Shown piece after piece: positions 1 through 6,000 of a stretch of DNA of 11,422 bases. Both the position numbers and the translations under genes were made by a program. The notes below the pieces were generated by a model. That model searched no databases and was not told where the DNA came from. It worked only from the letters and a program-made list of their open reading frames with translations. Positions within the stretch are counted from its first letter, which is position 1, and every line of letters starts with the position of its first letter. Source of the DNA: DATMQA01 sp035566895 (GTDB lineage: Bacteria; Verrucomicrobiota; Verrucomicrobiia; Limisphaerales; UBA8199); contig DATMQA010000017.1 of NCBI GenBank assembly GCA_035566895.1, forward strand, positions 1 to 11,422, read 5' to 3'.

Positions 1-338
1 CGAGCTGGGGCTCAAAGCTCGCCCCCCTGCTCGTTTAACTTGCAATCGATGACCCAACAACATACAGAGACCAAACAGAAAGAAACAAAAACAACAGCGC
101 CATCGGGTAACACCCCTTTTGGCACAACGAATCACCCTCCCGGGTAACAGTTACTTTTGGCGCACGGGGCAGGGTCGCAGGGGCGACAGGTCTTCTCCCC
201 AATTCCACCATCAATTGCAGGTTTCCGCCGACCTGAACACTTGGACCAATCAGGGGGCGGCATGGAAGAAGTCTCGTTCTTTTGTTGTCGAGGTTCGGCA
301 CGCCGAGTCGGACTAGTCGTTTTTGGACTCGACGTGTC
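1..338. other. No convincing gene in the left edge
   Basis: I find no supportable gene here. Reading frame 1 is open from the window edge to a TAA at 145-147, but its translation is a Thr/Gln/Lys-rich low-complexity string and looks non-coding. A plus-strand frame at 203-256 spells LQVSADLNTWTNQG, which resembles a short motif common in secreted verrucomicrobial proteins, but the surrounding frame is not convincing. Positions 1-21 form a small hairpin (CGAGCT/AGCTCG, 9-base loop). The region follows the stop codon of the leftward EF-P-like gene. Confidence 0.5.
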
Positions 339-911
339 CTATTTCTCCGACGTTTCCTTGCCCAAGTATTTCTTTCCAACGGTGTCAACGCGGATTATAT
401 CTCCGTTAGCGATGAACAGGGGAACCATGACCTGGAGGCCGGTTTCGAGCTTGGCCTCCTTCCATGATGTGTTCAGACCGCTACGTGCCGGCGGAGCGGT
501 GTCCACCACTCTGAGCGGGATTTGCGGCGGCAAGACGATGTCGAGAAGCCTGCCATCGAGCCGCAGAGCTTTATATTCCTCGTTCTCTTTGAGGAACCCG
601 CGGCGTTCGCCAATCAGCTCATTGCTGAACTCGAACTCATCGAAAGTCTCTACGTCAATGAAGACCTGCGTATCGCCATGAGCGTAGCTGTAAGTCACGC
701 GGCGGGTTTCGAGGGGTGCCACGGGCACGCGCTCGTTTTCACCAAAGACGCGGTCGATGAGGCGGCCCGTCGTCAGGTGGCGCAGGCGGGTGTGGAGTTT
801 GTGCCTGGTCTGGGCGGTGCCGCTGGTGTGCATATCCTCGATGACGTGCGGCGAGCCGTCCAGCATTACGACCATCTGACGTTTGAACTCGGAAGGCAGA
901 ATTGTTTGCAT
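339..911 (-). CDS. efp: Elongation factor P family protein lacking Lys/Arg-34
   Basis: EF-P binds the ribosome between the P and E sites and relieves stalling at proline stretches. At 190 residues this has the usual family length and all three domains: an N-terminal KOW-like domain (about 1-65), an OB domain (about 66-128) and a C-terminal OB domain (about 130-185). The C-terminal signature KEAKLETGLQVMVPLF sits at 151-166. From my memory of the E. coli protein, the first 46 residues align without a gap (MLDG at 16-19, LRxL at 43-46), which supports this start although no Shine-Dalgarno is visible. The oddity is the tip loop: the usual PGKG is replaced by SGTAQTR (30-36), so position 34 is Gln, with Arg at 36. 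The Lys/Arg used for lysylation or rhamnosylation is therefore missing. It is likely a paralogue, not the sole EF-P, but this cannot be tested here. It is transcribed away from the next gene. Confidence 0.88.
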   Translation of the reverse strand: MQTILPSEFKRQMVVMLDGSPHVIEDMHTSGTAQTRHKLHTRLRHLTTGRLIDRVFGENERVPVAPLETRRVTYSYAHGDTQVFIDVETFDEFEFSNELIGERRGFLKENEEYKALRLDGRLLDIVLPPQIPLRVVDTAPPARSGLNTSWKEAKLETGLQVMVPLFIANGDIIRVDTVGKKYLGKETSEK

Positions 912-931
912 ACAGCGACTAATGGTACAAT
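902..931 (+). promoter_or_regulatory. Candidate promoter for the gene starting at 956
   Basis: TTGTTT (902-907) and TACAAT (926-931) are separated by 18 bases and would start transcription near 938, shortly before the ATG at 956. It overlaps the first codons of the divergent EF-P-like gene. This is a pattern match only. Confidence 0.35.
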
Positions 932-951
932 CTGTGCTCGTTTCTGGCCAA
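922..951 (-). promoter_or_regulatory. Candidate promoter for the EF-P-like gene
   Basis: On the minus strand TTGGCC (946-951) and TACCAT (922-927) lie 18 bases apart. Transcription would begin only a few bases before the ATG at 911, giving a nearly leaderless message, in line with the missing Shine-Dalgarno. It overlaps the proposed promoter of the divergent gene, so the two could compete. Pattern match only. Confidence 0.3.
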
Positions 952-955
952 TATT

Positions 956-1525
956 ATGAATTGTAGCACTGTAAGCACTGCGCCTTCCGGCAACCGGGTC
1001 AAGGACATGGAACCTGCCGCGAGTTTTACCGCCAGGCGGGCCTCCGCACGTGCCATCCGGGTTTACCGCGTTTACCTGCGGCGAGACGATCTGTTCTTTA
1101 TCGTCCTGGCTGATGACCTGAGCGCGCGTCCCGAAACTCTAACCGCCCACTTTGGCCTTCTGGGCCTTCTCATCGGAGCCATGATGAAGAAGCGCGCGAA
1201 AAAGAAAAATGCTGCGGCCACGCAGCGGATGGACCAAACCGCTCCCGAGCAACTGCTGACAGAGCACAAGCATAATTTCAAGCTGCACACCTCCGAAATC
1301 CGCGAAGGCAGCATCGAGCCACCGCCCTGGATTACTTTGGAGACGAGCCAGGCAGGGCATTGGAAACTTTTGCTTCGCGACGATCGAAAGCTGAAGTTTC
1401 AATTCGAGAACAATGAAGAGATGACGGCCGCATTGGATGCGCTGTCCAAGCTTTTCAATGGCGGTTTGAAAGTGAACGTCGAGTGGGACGAGAAGAAGAA
1501 ACGGTTCAAGAAGAAAAAGTCCTGA
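956..1525 (+). CDS. Unknown protein with basic C-terminus and short hydrophobic patch
   Basis: I do not recognise a named family. The longest form is 189 residues. The first 25 or so are low-complexity, and ATG at 1007 (Met18) is an alternative start, though AAGGA lies only one base before it. The structured part seems to begin at IRVYRVY (about 34-40). A hydrophobic Gly-rich patch (FGLLGLLIGAM, about 66-76) is followed by a very basic stretch (KKRAKKK) and a mixed alpha/beta region with HNFKLHTSEI and SSIEP-like sequence (GSIEPPPWI). The C-terminus is strongly basic (KKKRFKKKKS). One short hydrophobic segment beside many lysines suggests peripheral membrane or nucleic-acid contact, but this is a guess. 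It is divergent from the EF-P-like gene with 44 bases between start codons. The basic coding pattern and clean stop make a real gene likely. Confidence 0.7.
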   Translation: MNCSTVSTAPSGNRVKDMEPAASFTARRASARAIRVYRVYLRRDDLFFIVLADDLSARPETLTAHFGLLGLLIGAMMKKRAKKKNAAATQRMDQTAPEQLLTEHKHNFKLHTSEIREGSIEPPPWITLETSQAGHWKLLLRDDRKLKFQFENNEEMTAALDALSKLFNGGLKVNVEWDEKKKRFKKKKS

Positions 1526-1599
1526 GACTGAAAACCAGGCGTTTGAAGGATGAGAAGATCAGTGCGCCTCAAACACTCCGAAGTCTCGCCAGCTAGAAA

Positions 1600-1622
1600 C
1601 CCAGGCCCTTGGGCGATTTTTT
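1600..1622 (+). terminator. Weak terminator-like hairpin plus T-run
   Basis: CCCA (1600-1603) can pair with TGGG (1610-1613) around a 6-base loop. A run of six T follows at 1617-1622. A four-pair stem is short for an intrinsic terminator, but it lies in the right place, about 75 bases after the stop of the upstream gene. Confidence 0.3.
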
Positions 1623-1679
1623 CTGAACTCCGGCGCGACTACTTTGTTTGGGCTACTGTAGCCGCAACAACTCGAGCCG

Positions 1680-1799
1680 GTGATTGGCTTCAAGGTGGCG
1701 TTTGGAGGGGCCGGCTACCAGCATAGCCAGAGGACCGCTCAGGCCCTGGTCGCGGCGGCAATGTCGGCCAAATACGCACAAAACACCAAGCTCCACTAG
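1680..1799 (+). CDS. Possible short protein or C-terminal gene remnant
   Basis: From a GTG at 1680 to TAG at 1797-1799 the frame encodes 39 residues with protein-like composition: GFKVAFGGAGYQ, then an amphipathic Ala-rich helix (QALVAAAMSAKYAQN) and a final KLH. The frame is open back to an in-frame TAG at 1659-1661. It has no clear ribosome binding site. It may be a small protein, the tail of a decayed gene, or chance. I cannot assign a function. Confidence 0.25.
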   Translation: MIGFKVAFGGAGYQHSQRTAQALVAAAMSAKYAQNTKLH

Positions 1800-1894
1800 T
1801 GAGGCGTGGAACGTGATGAGCATCGGGCGAGTTGACGGCGAGGGCGGGAGGGGAAATACTCCGGCGGTTGCGCCACGCCCCGAAAGACAAGATG

Positions 1895-1902
1895 AAAGGA
1901 AG
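1895..1902 (+). promoter_or_regulatory. Shine-Dalgarno site deciding the start at 1910
   Basis: AAAGGAAG lies 7 bases before ATG at 1910. GTG at 1907 directly precedes that ATG in the same frame, but the spacing and codon favour 1910. Confidence 0.6.
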
Positions 1903-1909
1903 CTGAGTG

Positions 1910-2920
1910 ATGGGACTCTTCGGCAAAGGCAAAGTGCACGCGGAGCAAGACGCGAAACGCTTACGGGGGCAATACGCGGCAGCGGAAACGGCCATTGCCG
2001 AACGCGATTTGCAACGGAACATCAGCGAGGCGGAGCGCTGGGGGTTCGACCGCAAAGCGGTTGCGGCGCCCGGTGGAGATGAAGCGAGCATTGACCTGAG
2101 GTTCGGCAATCTTTGCGCCGAATACATCGAGCCGTTCAGAAAAGGCGCGCTGGACTTGCAGAAGCTGGCGGCGTTTCTGCACCTGATCGCCACCGACGAG
2201 GGCCATCCGGAGATCGCGCGGACGCATCCGGAATTTCCGGCGCTAGTCCTGCAGGTGCTCCAAAAAGGCACCCGCGATTGGTGGCCGTCGGTCGCGCTCA
2301 AGCCGGCGTATCGCTTCAGTTACCCGGGGCACTTTCATCTCATCTTCAACCACCTGGACGATGTGGACCAAAGCTTTTTGGGGGTCTGCCGGCCCGCCGC
2401 GCTGGGCATAGGGGCGATTGCGCTGCTGGATGAGCAATCAAAATCAAAGGCAAAAGGGGCGCTGCTGGAGGCGGCGAAACAGGCCAGCCTGTTCGACCTC
2501 ATATTCCTGGCCTGTGTCGAGTACGGGTGGGTTGAGGACCTGGAAAGCGTGCTGCGGCAGGCCGACCGTTTTGACGATGTGCTCAAAGTGCTGCTGTTTC
2601 AAAAGAAGGGGTATGCGGTGGTCGAGTGGCTCAGACAACATGGCCGGCATCTCGATTCGGTGAAAGTGCTGGAAGCGCTTGGGCGATTCGGCGAAGCGGC
2701 GGAGGTGCTTCAGAAACTTGGTCCTGAAGCGGCCGGCTGCAGTGAGAAGGCGCTCGCCAAAGAATCCGGCCGGCTGATGAGACTGGCCGCGTTTGCGCCC
2801 TCCGTGGTTTCGGCGGCGGGTGAAGCCGCGGGGCCGGAGCTCGCTCGCTCCTGCTCCTCGTGCGGAAAGGCCGTTCGGCCCGAGTTCCGCTTCTGCCCAT
2901 TTTGCGGCGATTCCTTATGA
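1910..2920 (+). CDS. Unknown helical protein with C-terminal zinc ribbon
   Basis: The 336-residue product is not one I can name. Most of it is predicted-looking alpha-helix with Leu/Ala-rich repeats, notably about 190-290 (SLFDLIFLACVEYGWVEDLE, then VLKVLLFQKKGYAVVEWL and VLEALGRFGEAAEVLQKLG). This resembles TPR- or HEAT-like helical hairpins. Trp-rich DWWPSVALKPAY lies in the middle. The end is a zinc-ribbon knuckle pair, Cys315-x2-Cys318 and Cys329-x2-Cys332, of the type found at protein termini as a small metal-binding module. There is no signal peptide or membrane segment, so it is probably cytosolic. It has a good ribosome binding site and its TGA overlaps the ATG of the following PLP-enzyme gene by 4 bases, so the two are probably translated together. 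A scaffold or adaptor role would fit, but that is inference only. Confidence 0.8.
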   Translation: MGLFGKGKVHAEQDAKRLRGQYAAAETAIAERDLQRNISEAERWGFDRKAVAAPGGDEASIDLRFGNLCAEYIEPFRKGALDLQKLAAFLHLIATDEGHPEIARTHPEFPALVLQVLQKGTRDWWPSVALKPAYRFSYPGHFHLIFNHLDDVDQSFLGVCRPAALGIGAIALLDEQSKSKAKGALLEAAKQASLFDLIFLACVEYGWVEDLESVLRQADRFDDVLKVLLFQKKGYAVVEWLRQHGRHLDSVKVLEALGRFGEAAEVLQKLGPEAAGCSEKALAKESGRLMRLAAFAPSVVSAAGEAAGPELARSCSSCGKAVRPEFRFCPFCGDSL

Positions 2921-4071
2921 AAAAGACCAAAGCCGGGTTGCGTCCCTCGACTCTCTGCGTGCACGCGGGCACTTACCTCGAGGAGCGCACGGGAGGGGCC
3001 AACTCGCCGATTTTTACTTCGACCGCCTTTGCGTATCCGAACCCCGCCAATGAGAATATCTATCCGCGCTATTTCAACGTGCCCAATCAGCGGGTCATCG
3101 CTGAGAAAGTAGCGGCGCTGGAGGAAGCCGAGGCCGGGCTGGTCTTCGGCTCCGGCATGGCGGCCATCTCGACGCTGCTGTTCGCCTGGCTTAAGCCGGG
3201 AGACCACGCGGTGTTCCAGGCGGACTTATATGGGGGCACCTATCATCTCGTGGCGACCGAACTGGCGGCGCTGGGCATCCAACTGTCGTTCATCCGCTCG
3301 GTTGAAGAAGCCGGGAGCGCGGCGCTGCGCCCGAACACGCGCCTGATTTACGTGGAGTCGCCCTCCAACCCGTTGCTCCGGTGCGTCGAGCTGGCGGGCA
3401 TCGCGAAACTGGCTCGCGAGCGACGCCTGCTGAGCGTCATCGACAACACCTTCGCGACGCCGATCAATCAAAACCCCATTGAATTAGGGTTCGATGCCGT
3501 GGTGCATAGCGCGACGAAATATCTGAATGGCCATAGCGATGTAAACGCCGGGGTGGTGGTTTCTTCCGAGGAGGTCATCCGCAAACTCAGGGAATATGCG
3601 ACGAACCACGGCGGCATGCTCGACGCCCAGGGCTGTTACCAGCTGGAACGCGGCCTGAAGACGCTGGCGTTGCGGGTCCGACAGCACAACGAAAACGCCA
3701 GCCGGCTGGCCCAATTTCTCCAGCGCCATCCCGCCGTGGCGCAGGTGCATTATCCGGGTCTGCCGGAGCATCCGGACCATGCGGTGGCCGCCGGGCAGAT
3801 GCGTGGGTTCGGTGGCATGCTCGCCTTCGAGCTGCGCGAGCCGGCGCGGGCCGACGGCGTGCTGGCGCGTTTCCAACTCGCCATGCCCGCGTTGAGCCTG
3901 GGCGGGGTGGAAAGCCTGGTCTGTTTGCCCAGCCGGACGTCGCATCGCACGATGTCGGTCGAAGAGCGAAGGCGGGCGGGCATCAGCGACGGCATGGTAC
4001 GGGTTTCAGTCGGGATTGAGGATGCGGAAGATTTGCTGGAGGATTTTGAACGGGCGCTTAGCGCCGGGTAG
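2917..4071 (+). CDS. Trans-sulfuration PLP enzyme (cystathionine synthase/lyase family)
   Basis: This is a cytosolic Cys/Met-metabolism PLP enzyme of 384 residues, the normal family length. Visible signatures are YPRYFN (Tyr49/Arg51, phosphate contact from the neighbouring subunit), GSGMAAIS (78-85), LYGGTY with Tyr105 that stacks on PLP, VESPSNPL, DNTFATP, the catalytic lysine Lys201 in SATKYLNGHSD, and the C-terminal SLGGVESL and GISDGMVRVSVGIED blocks. ATG at 2917 overlaps the upstream stop. A longer frame back to 2860 exists but would overlap the zinc-ribbon gene and adds nothing family-like. Methionine gamma-lyase usually has Cys where Gly107 stands, which argues against that activity. 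Cystathionine gamma-synthase, gamma- or beta-lyase and O-acetylhomoserine sulfhydrylase cannot be told apart by eye. It supplies methionine/cysteine sulfur chemistry within the operon. Confidence 0.93.
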   Translation: MKKTKAGLRPSTLCVHAGTYLEERTGGANSPIFTSTAFAYPNPANENIYPRYFNVPNQRVIAEKVAALEEAEAGLVFGSGMAAISTLLFAWLKPGDHAVFQADLYGGTYHLVATELAALGIQLSFIRSVEEAGSAALRPNTRLIYVESPSNPLLRCVELAGIAKLARERRLLSVIDNTFATPINQNPIELGFDAVVHSATKYLNGHSDVNAGVVVSSEEVIRKLREYATNHGGMLDAQGCYQLERGLKTLALRVRQHNENASRLAQFLQRHPAVAQVHYPGLPEHPDHAVAAGQMRGFGGMLAFELREPARADGVLARFQLAMPALSLGGVESLVCLPSRTSHRTMSVEERRRAGISDGMVRVSVGIEDAEDLLEDFERALSAG

Positions 4072-4113
4072 ATTCTGCGTGCGCAACGGAGCTGATTGCG
4101 TTAATCCAAAGGC

Positions 4114-4653
4114 GTGACCAGCGCGCGCGGCATACAGAACCTTGCCCTGATCGGGTTCATGGGCACGGGCAAGTCGTGCGTCGGCCGTATCGCCGCGCAG
4201 GCACTCCATTTTACCTTCCTGGACACCGACCAGGTCATCGAGGCATGGGCGGGCAAAACTATTGCTGATATTTTTCAACTGGAAGGGGAGCCGGCTTTTC
4301 GGGAATGGGAACGTCGCATAGTCGAAGACCTGAGCCATCGCAAAAAGACCGTCATCGCCACCGGCGGCGGTTTGCCGGCCAACGAGGCCAACCTGGCGAG
4401 CCTCAAGACGCATTCTTTTGTCGTCTGCCTCTGGGCCTCGCCGGAAACGATTTACGAACGAGTGCGCGGCCATTCGCACCGGCCGTTGTTAAACGAGACC
4501 GACCCGCTGGCAAAAATCCGCGACCTGCTTGTGGTTCGTGAGCCATATTATCGGCAGGCCGATGCGCTGGTAAACACAGAGCGGCGCAACCTTCGGGAAG
4601 TCGCCGCCCAGGTGATGCACCAGTTTCACCTGGCGCAGGTTGTCCATCGATGA
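4114..4653 (+). CDS. aroK: Shikimate kinase
   Basis: The enzyme phosphorylates shikimate at the 3-hydroxyl with ATP, step five of chorismate and aromatic amino acid synthesis, in the cytosol. At 179 residues it is of normal length. The P-loop is GFMGTGKS (14-21). DTD (37-39) holds the shikimate/magnesium-binding Asp, Arg63 in AFREWE contacts shikimate, and GGG is at 84-86. HRPLL marks the lid, and REPYY follows near residue 146. GTG at 4114 is the first possible start after an in-frame TAA at 4102-4104. The next in-frame ATG lies inside the P-loop, so GTG must be used. No good Shine-Dalgarno is seen. It lies 42 bases after the PLP-enzyme gene, and its TGA overlaps the queG ATG by 4 bases. The operon therefore mixes amino-acid and tRNA-modification genes. 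Confidence 0.96.
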   Translation: MTSARGIQNLALIGFMGTGKSCVGRIAAQALHFTFLDTDQVIEAWAGKTIADIFQLEGEPAFREWERRIVEDLSHRKKTVIATGGGLPANEANLASLKTHSFVVCLWASPETIYERVRGHSHRPLLNETDPLAKIRDLLVVREPYYRQADALVNTERRNLREVAAQVMHQFHLAQVVHR

Positions 4654-5783
4654 AGGAAGCGATCCGCGAACGCGCGCGGGAATTGGGGTTTGAGGATTGC
4701 CGTTTTACGACGGCCGAGCCACCGGAGTCTGCCGCGAAATTCCAGCGCTGGCTGGCCGAGGGCCAACACGGCGCAATGGGCTACCTGGAAAGGAACGCGC
4801 ACAAACGCATCCAACCCCAGCAAGTGCTTCCCGGGGCGAGGAGTGTGATAAGCCTGGCGGTTAGTTATGGGAGTCCGAGGTCCACAGTCCAGAGTCCGGA
4901 GTTAGTAATCAGTAATCAGTGGTCAGCAGTCCTTGGTAAGGACCGGCTGCAAGCTGCCACGAACGACGGACGACGGACTACGGACTCCACTTCAGGTGTG
5001 GTGGCTCGCTATGCTCGTTACCGCGATTACCACCACGTTCTGGCCGAACGATTAAGAACTTTGACCGAGTTTCTCGATCATCAAGGCGGCTGTTGTGGGA
5101 CGCGTTCGCTTTGGTATGTCGATACCGGTCCGCTGCTGGAGCGTGATTTGGCCCAACGAGCGGGCCTGGGTTTCATCGGCAAACATACCAATCTTATCAG
5201 CCGGCGACTGGGCAACTGGCTTTTCCTGGCCGAGATCATCACCACTTTGAGGCTGGAGCCCGATGCACCGGAAAAAAACCGATGCGGTTCCTGCAGTCGC
5301 TGTCTGGCGGCTTGCCCGACGCAAGCGATTAAAGCGCCATTTCAATTGGACGCGCGGCTATGCATCTCCTATCTCACCATTGAACTGAAAGGTTCTATTC
5401 CGGTCGAGCTGCGCCCGCTGATTGGCAACCGGATCTATGGCTGTGACGACTGCCTTGAGGTTTGTCCCTGGAACCGCTTCGCCCGCGAGGGGCAACTGAT
5501 GAAGCCGCACGCGCGCCCGGACCTGACGACGCCCGACCTGCTCGAATTACTGGCGATGGACGAAGCCGAATTCAAAAGCCGCTTCGCCGGCACGCCGATG
5601 CTCCGCACCCAACGCCGCGGCCTGCTTCGAAATGTCTGCGTGGCTTTGGGGAACGCGGGAAACGAAACGGCGTTGCCGGCTCTGGAGCGGGCGGCAACTG
5701 AGCCGGAGCCGCTCATTGCCGAGCACGCACACTGGGCGATCAAACAAATCCAGCGACGCACGAGGGGAGACTCTGAGCGATAG
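4650..5783 (+). CDS. queG: Epoxyqueuosine reductase with an in-frame repeat insertion
   Basis: QueG reduces epoxyqueuosine to queuosine at the wobble base of tRNAs for Asn, Asp, His and Tyr, using a cobalamin and two [4Fe-4S] clusters. The 377-residue protein shows the catalytic-region DTGPLLERD (Asp158), ferredoxin-type cysteines 212/215/218/222, Cys238 in LCISYLTIE, and the second set 265/268/272 (GCDDCLEVCPWN). A short HEAT-like tail follows (about 325-370). Residues about 74-113 do not belong to the family. They are translated from a 119-base heptamer-repeat element between SLAVSYG and ARYARYRDYHHVL, which are adjacent or nearly so in normal QueG. Without them the protein would be about 337 residues. 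The frame stays open through the insert and every metal-ligand motif is intact, so activity may survive with a surface loop. ATG at 4650 overlaps the aroK stop. Confidence 0.94.
   Translation: MKEAIRERARELGFEDCRFTTAEPPESAAKFQRWLAEGQHGAMGYLERNAHKRIQPQQVLPGARSVISLAVSYGSPRSTVQSPELVISNQWSAVLGKDRLQAATNDGRRTTDSTSGVVARYARYRDYHHVLAERLRTLTEFLDHQGGCCGTRSLWYVDTGPLLERDLAQRAGLGFIGKHTNLISRRLGNWLFLAEIITTLRLEPDAPEKNRCGSCSRCLAACPTQAIKAPFQLDARLCISYLTIELKGSIPVELRPLIGNRIYGCDDCLEVCPWNRFAREGQLMKPHARPDLTTPDLLELLAMDEAEFKSRFAGTPMLRTQRRGLLRNVCVALGNAGNETALPALERAATEPEPLIAEHAHWAIKQIQRRTRGDSER
4870..4988. repeat. 119-base heptamer-repeat palindromic element inside queG
   Basis: The stretch divides exactly into 17 units of 7 bases. 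The left arm reads GGAGTCC, GAGGTCC, ACAGTCC, AGAGTCC, GGAGTTA, GTAATCA, GTAATCA, GTGGTCA, GCAGTCC. The right arm reads GAACGAC, GGACGAC, GGACTAC, GGACTCC, whose reverse complements are GTCC-type heptamers in the same register (GGAGTCC, GTAGTCC, GTCGTCC). The ends GGAGTCC and GGACTCC are perfect inverted repeats. Between the arms, GTCCTT and AAGGAC (about 4929-4943) form a perfect six-pair hairpin with a GGT loop. No transposase gene and no clear target duplication is visible. A 119-base insertion alone would shift the frame, so one further base must have been gained to keep queG open. Confidence 0.85.
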
Positions 5784-5786
5784 TGC

Positions 5787-5816
5787 TGCGCCCTCTGAGG
5801 TTTTTTCTGTGGCGCA
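5787..5816 (+). terminator. Possible terminator or hairpin after queG
   Basis: TGCGCC (5787-5792) and GGCGCA (5811-5816) are perfect inverted repeats enclosing CCT-CTG-AGG and a run of six T (5801-5806). Either a short inner stem followed by the T-run or the longer outer stem could form. The site begins 4 bases after the queG stop and could end the operon. The inner stem is weak. Confidence 0.35.
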
Positions 5817-5852
5817 CGAGATTGGAGCGAATCCGGGCCGCGCCGGTGTTCG

Positions 5853-5884
5853 GGAGTTGCTGCGGACAGGAATGTCCGCGCTCC
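5853..5884. repeat. REP-like palindrome in the queG downstream gap
   Basis: GCGGACA (5862-5868), a GGAA loop and TGTCCGC (5873-5879) form a perfect seven-pair hairpin. Outer arms GGAG (5853-5856) and CTCC (5881-5884) extend it across an asymmetric bulge. There is no T-run, so it is not an ordinary terminator. Its form resembles a bacterial interspersed palindromic repeat. Only one copy is in the window. Confidence 0.55.
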
Positions 5885-5910
5885 GCTACGCGATTACGGG
5901 GAGGTTCCAT

Positions 5911-5937
5911 TTGCAACTGGCCGATTTGTGCTATGGT
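5911..5937 (+). promoter_or_regulatory. Candidate promoter for the host-attachment-family gene
   Basis: TTGCAA (5911-5916) and TATGGT (5932-5937) are 15 bases apart, with TG three bases before the -10 element. Transcription would start near 5944, giving a leader of about 57 bases before the ATG at 6001. The spacing is short, so this is only a candidate. Confidence 0.35.
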
Positions 5938-6000
5938 ACGATAGAGCGGGCTCCGGCCAACAAGGGACCGGGCCGCTGCGTCAGTTCTTGAGCCAGCAAT

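Larger units (their letters stand above)
1526..1909. other. Intergenic stretch with a weak terminator-like site and one short ORF
   Basis: This 384-base gap separates the unknown gene ending at 1525 from the operon starting at 1910. It holds a weak hairpin with a T-run (1600-1622), a 39-codon open frame (1680-1799), a 7-base inverted repeat GGCGTGG/CCACGCC (1803-1809 and 1873-1879), and the ribosome binding site of the next gene. Longer frames across it on both strands run through the next gene in the wrong frame and look like shadows. Confidence 0.5.

Noticed and set aside
305..332. Terminator for the EF-P-like gene (CGAGTC/GACTCG)
   Set aside because: Read on the minus strand the six-pair stem has a 16-base loop and no T-run follows.
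157..681. Long plus-strand open frame across the left part
   Set aside because: It runs antisense to the well-supported EF-P-like gene and its translation is Ser/Arg-rich without recognisable features.
1690..2301. 203-codon minus-strand frame
   Set aside because: It is antisense to the zinc-ribbon gene, with Arg/Ser/Pro-rich shadow composition. The plus-strand gene has a Shine-Dalgarno and a Cys4 ending.
2917..4071. Methionine gamma-lyase
   Set aside because: The position usually held by the active-site Cys in that enzyme is Gly107 here (LYGGTY). Another trans-sulfuration activity is more likely.
4870..4988. CRISPR-like array
   Set aside because: Units are 7 bases, contiguous, degenerate and arranged as inverted arms, with no repeat-spacer alternation.
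4650..5783. queG as a pseudogene broken by the insertion
   Set aside because: The frame is open from end to end and both iron-sulfur motifs and the DTGP region are intact.
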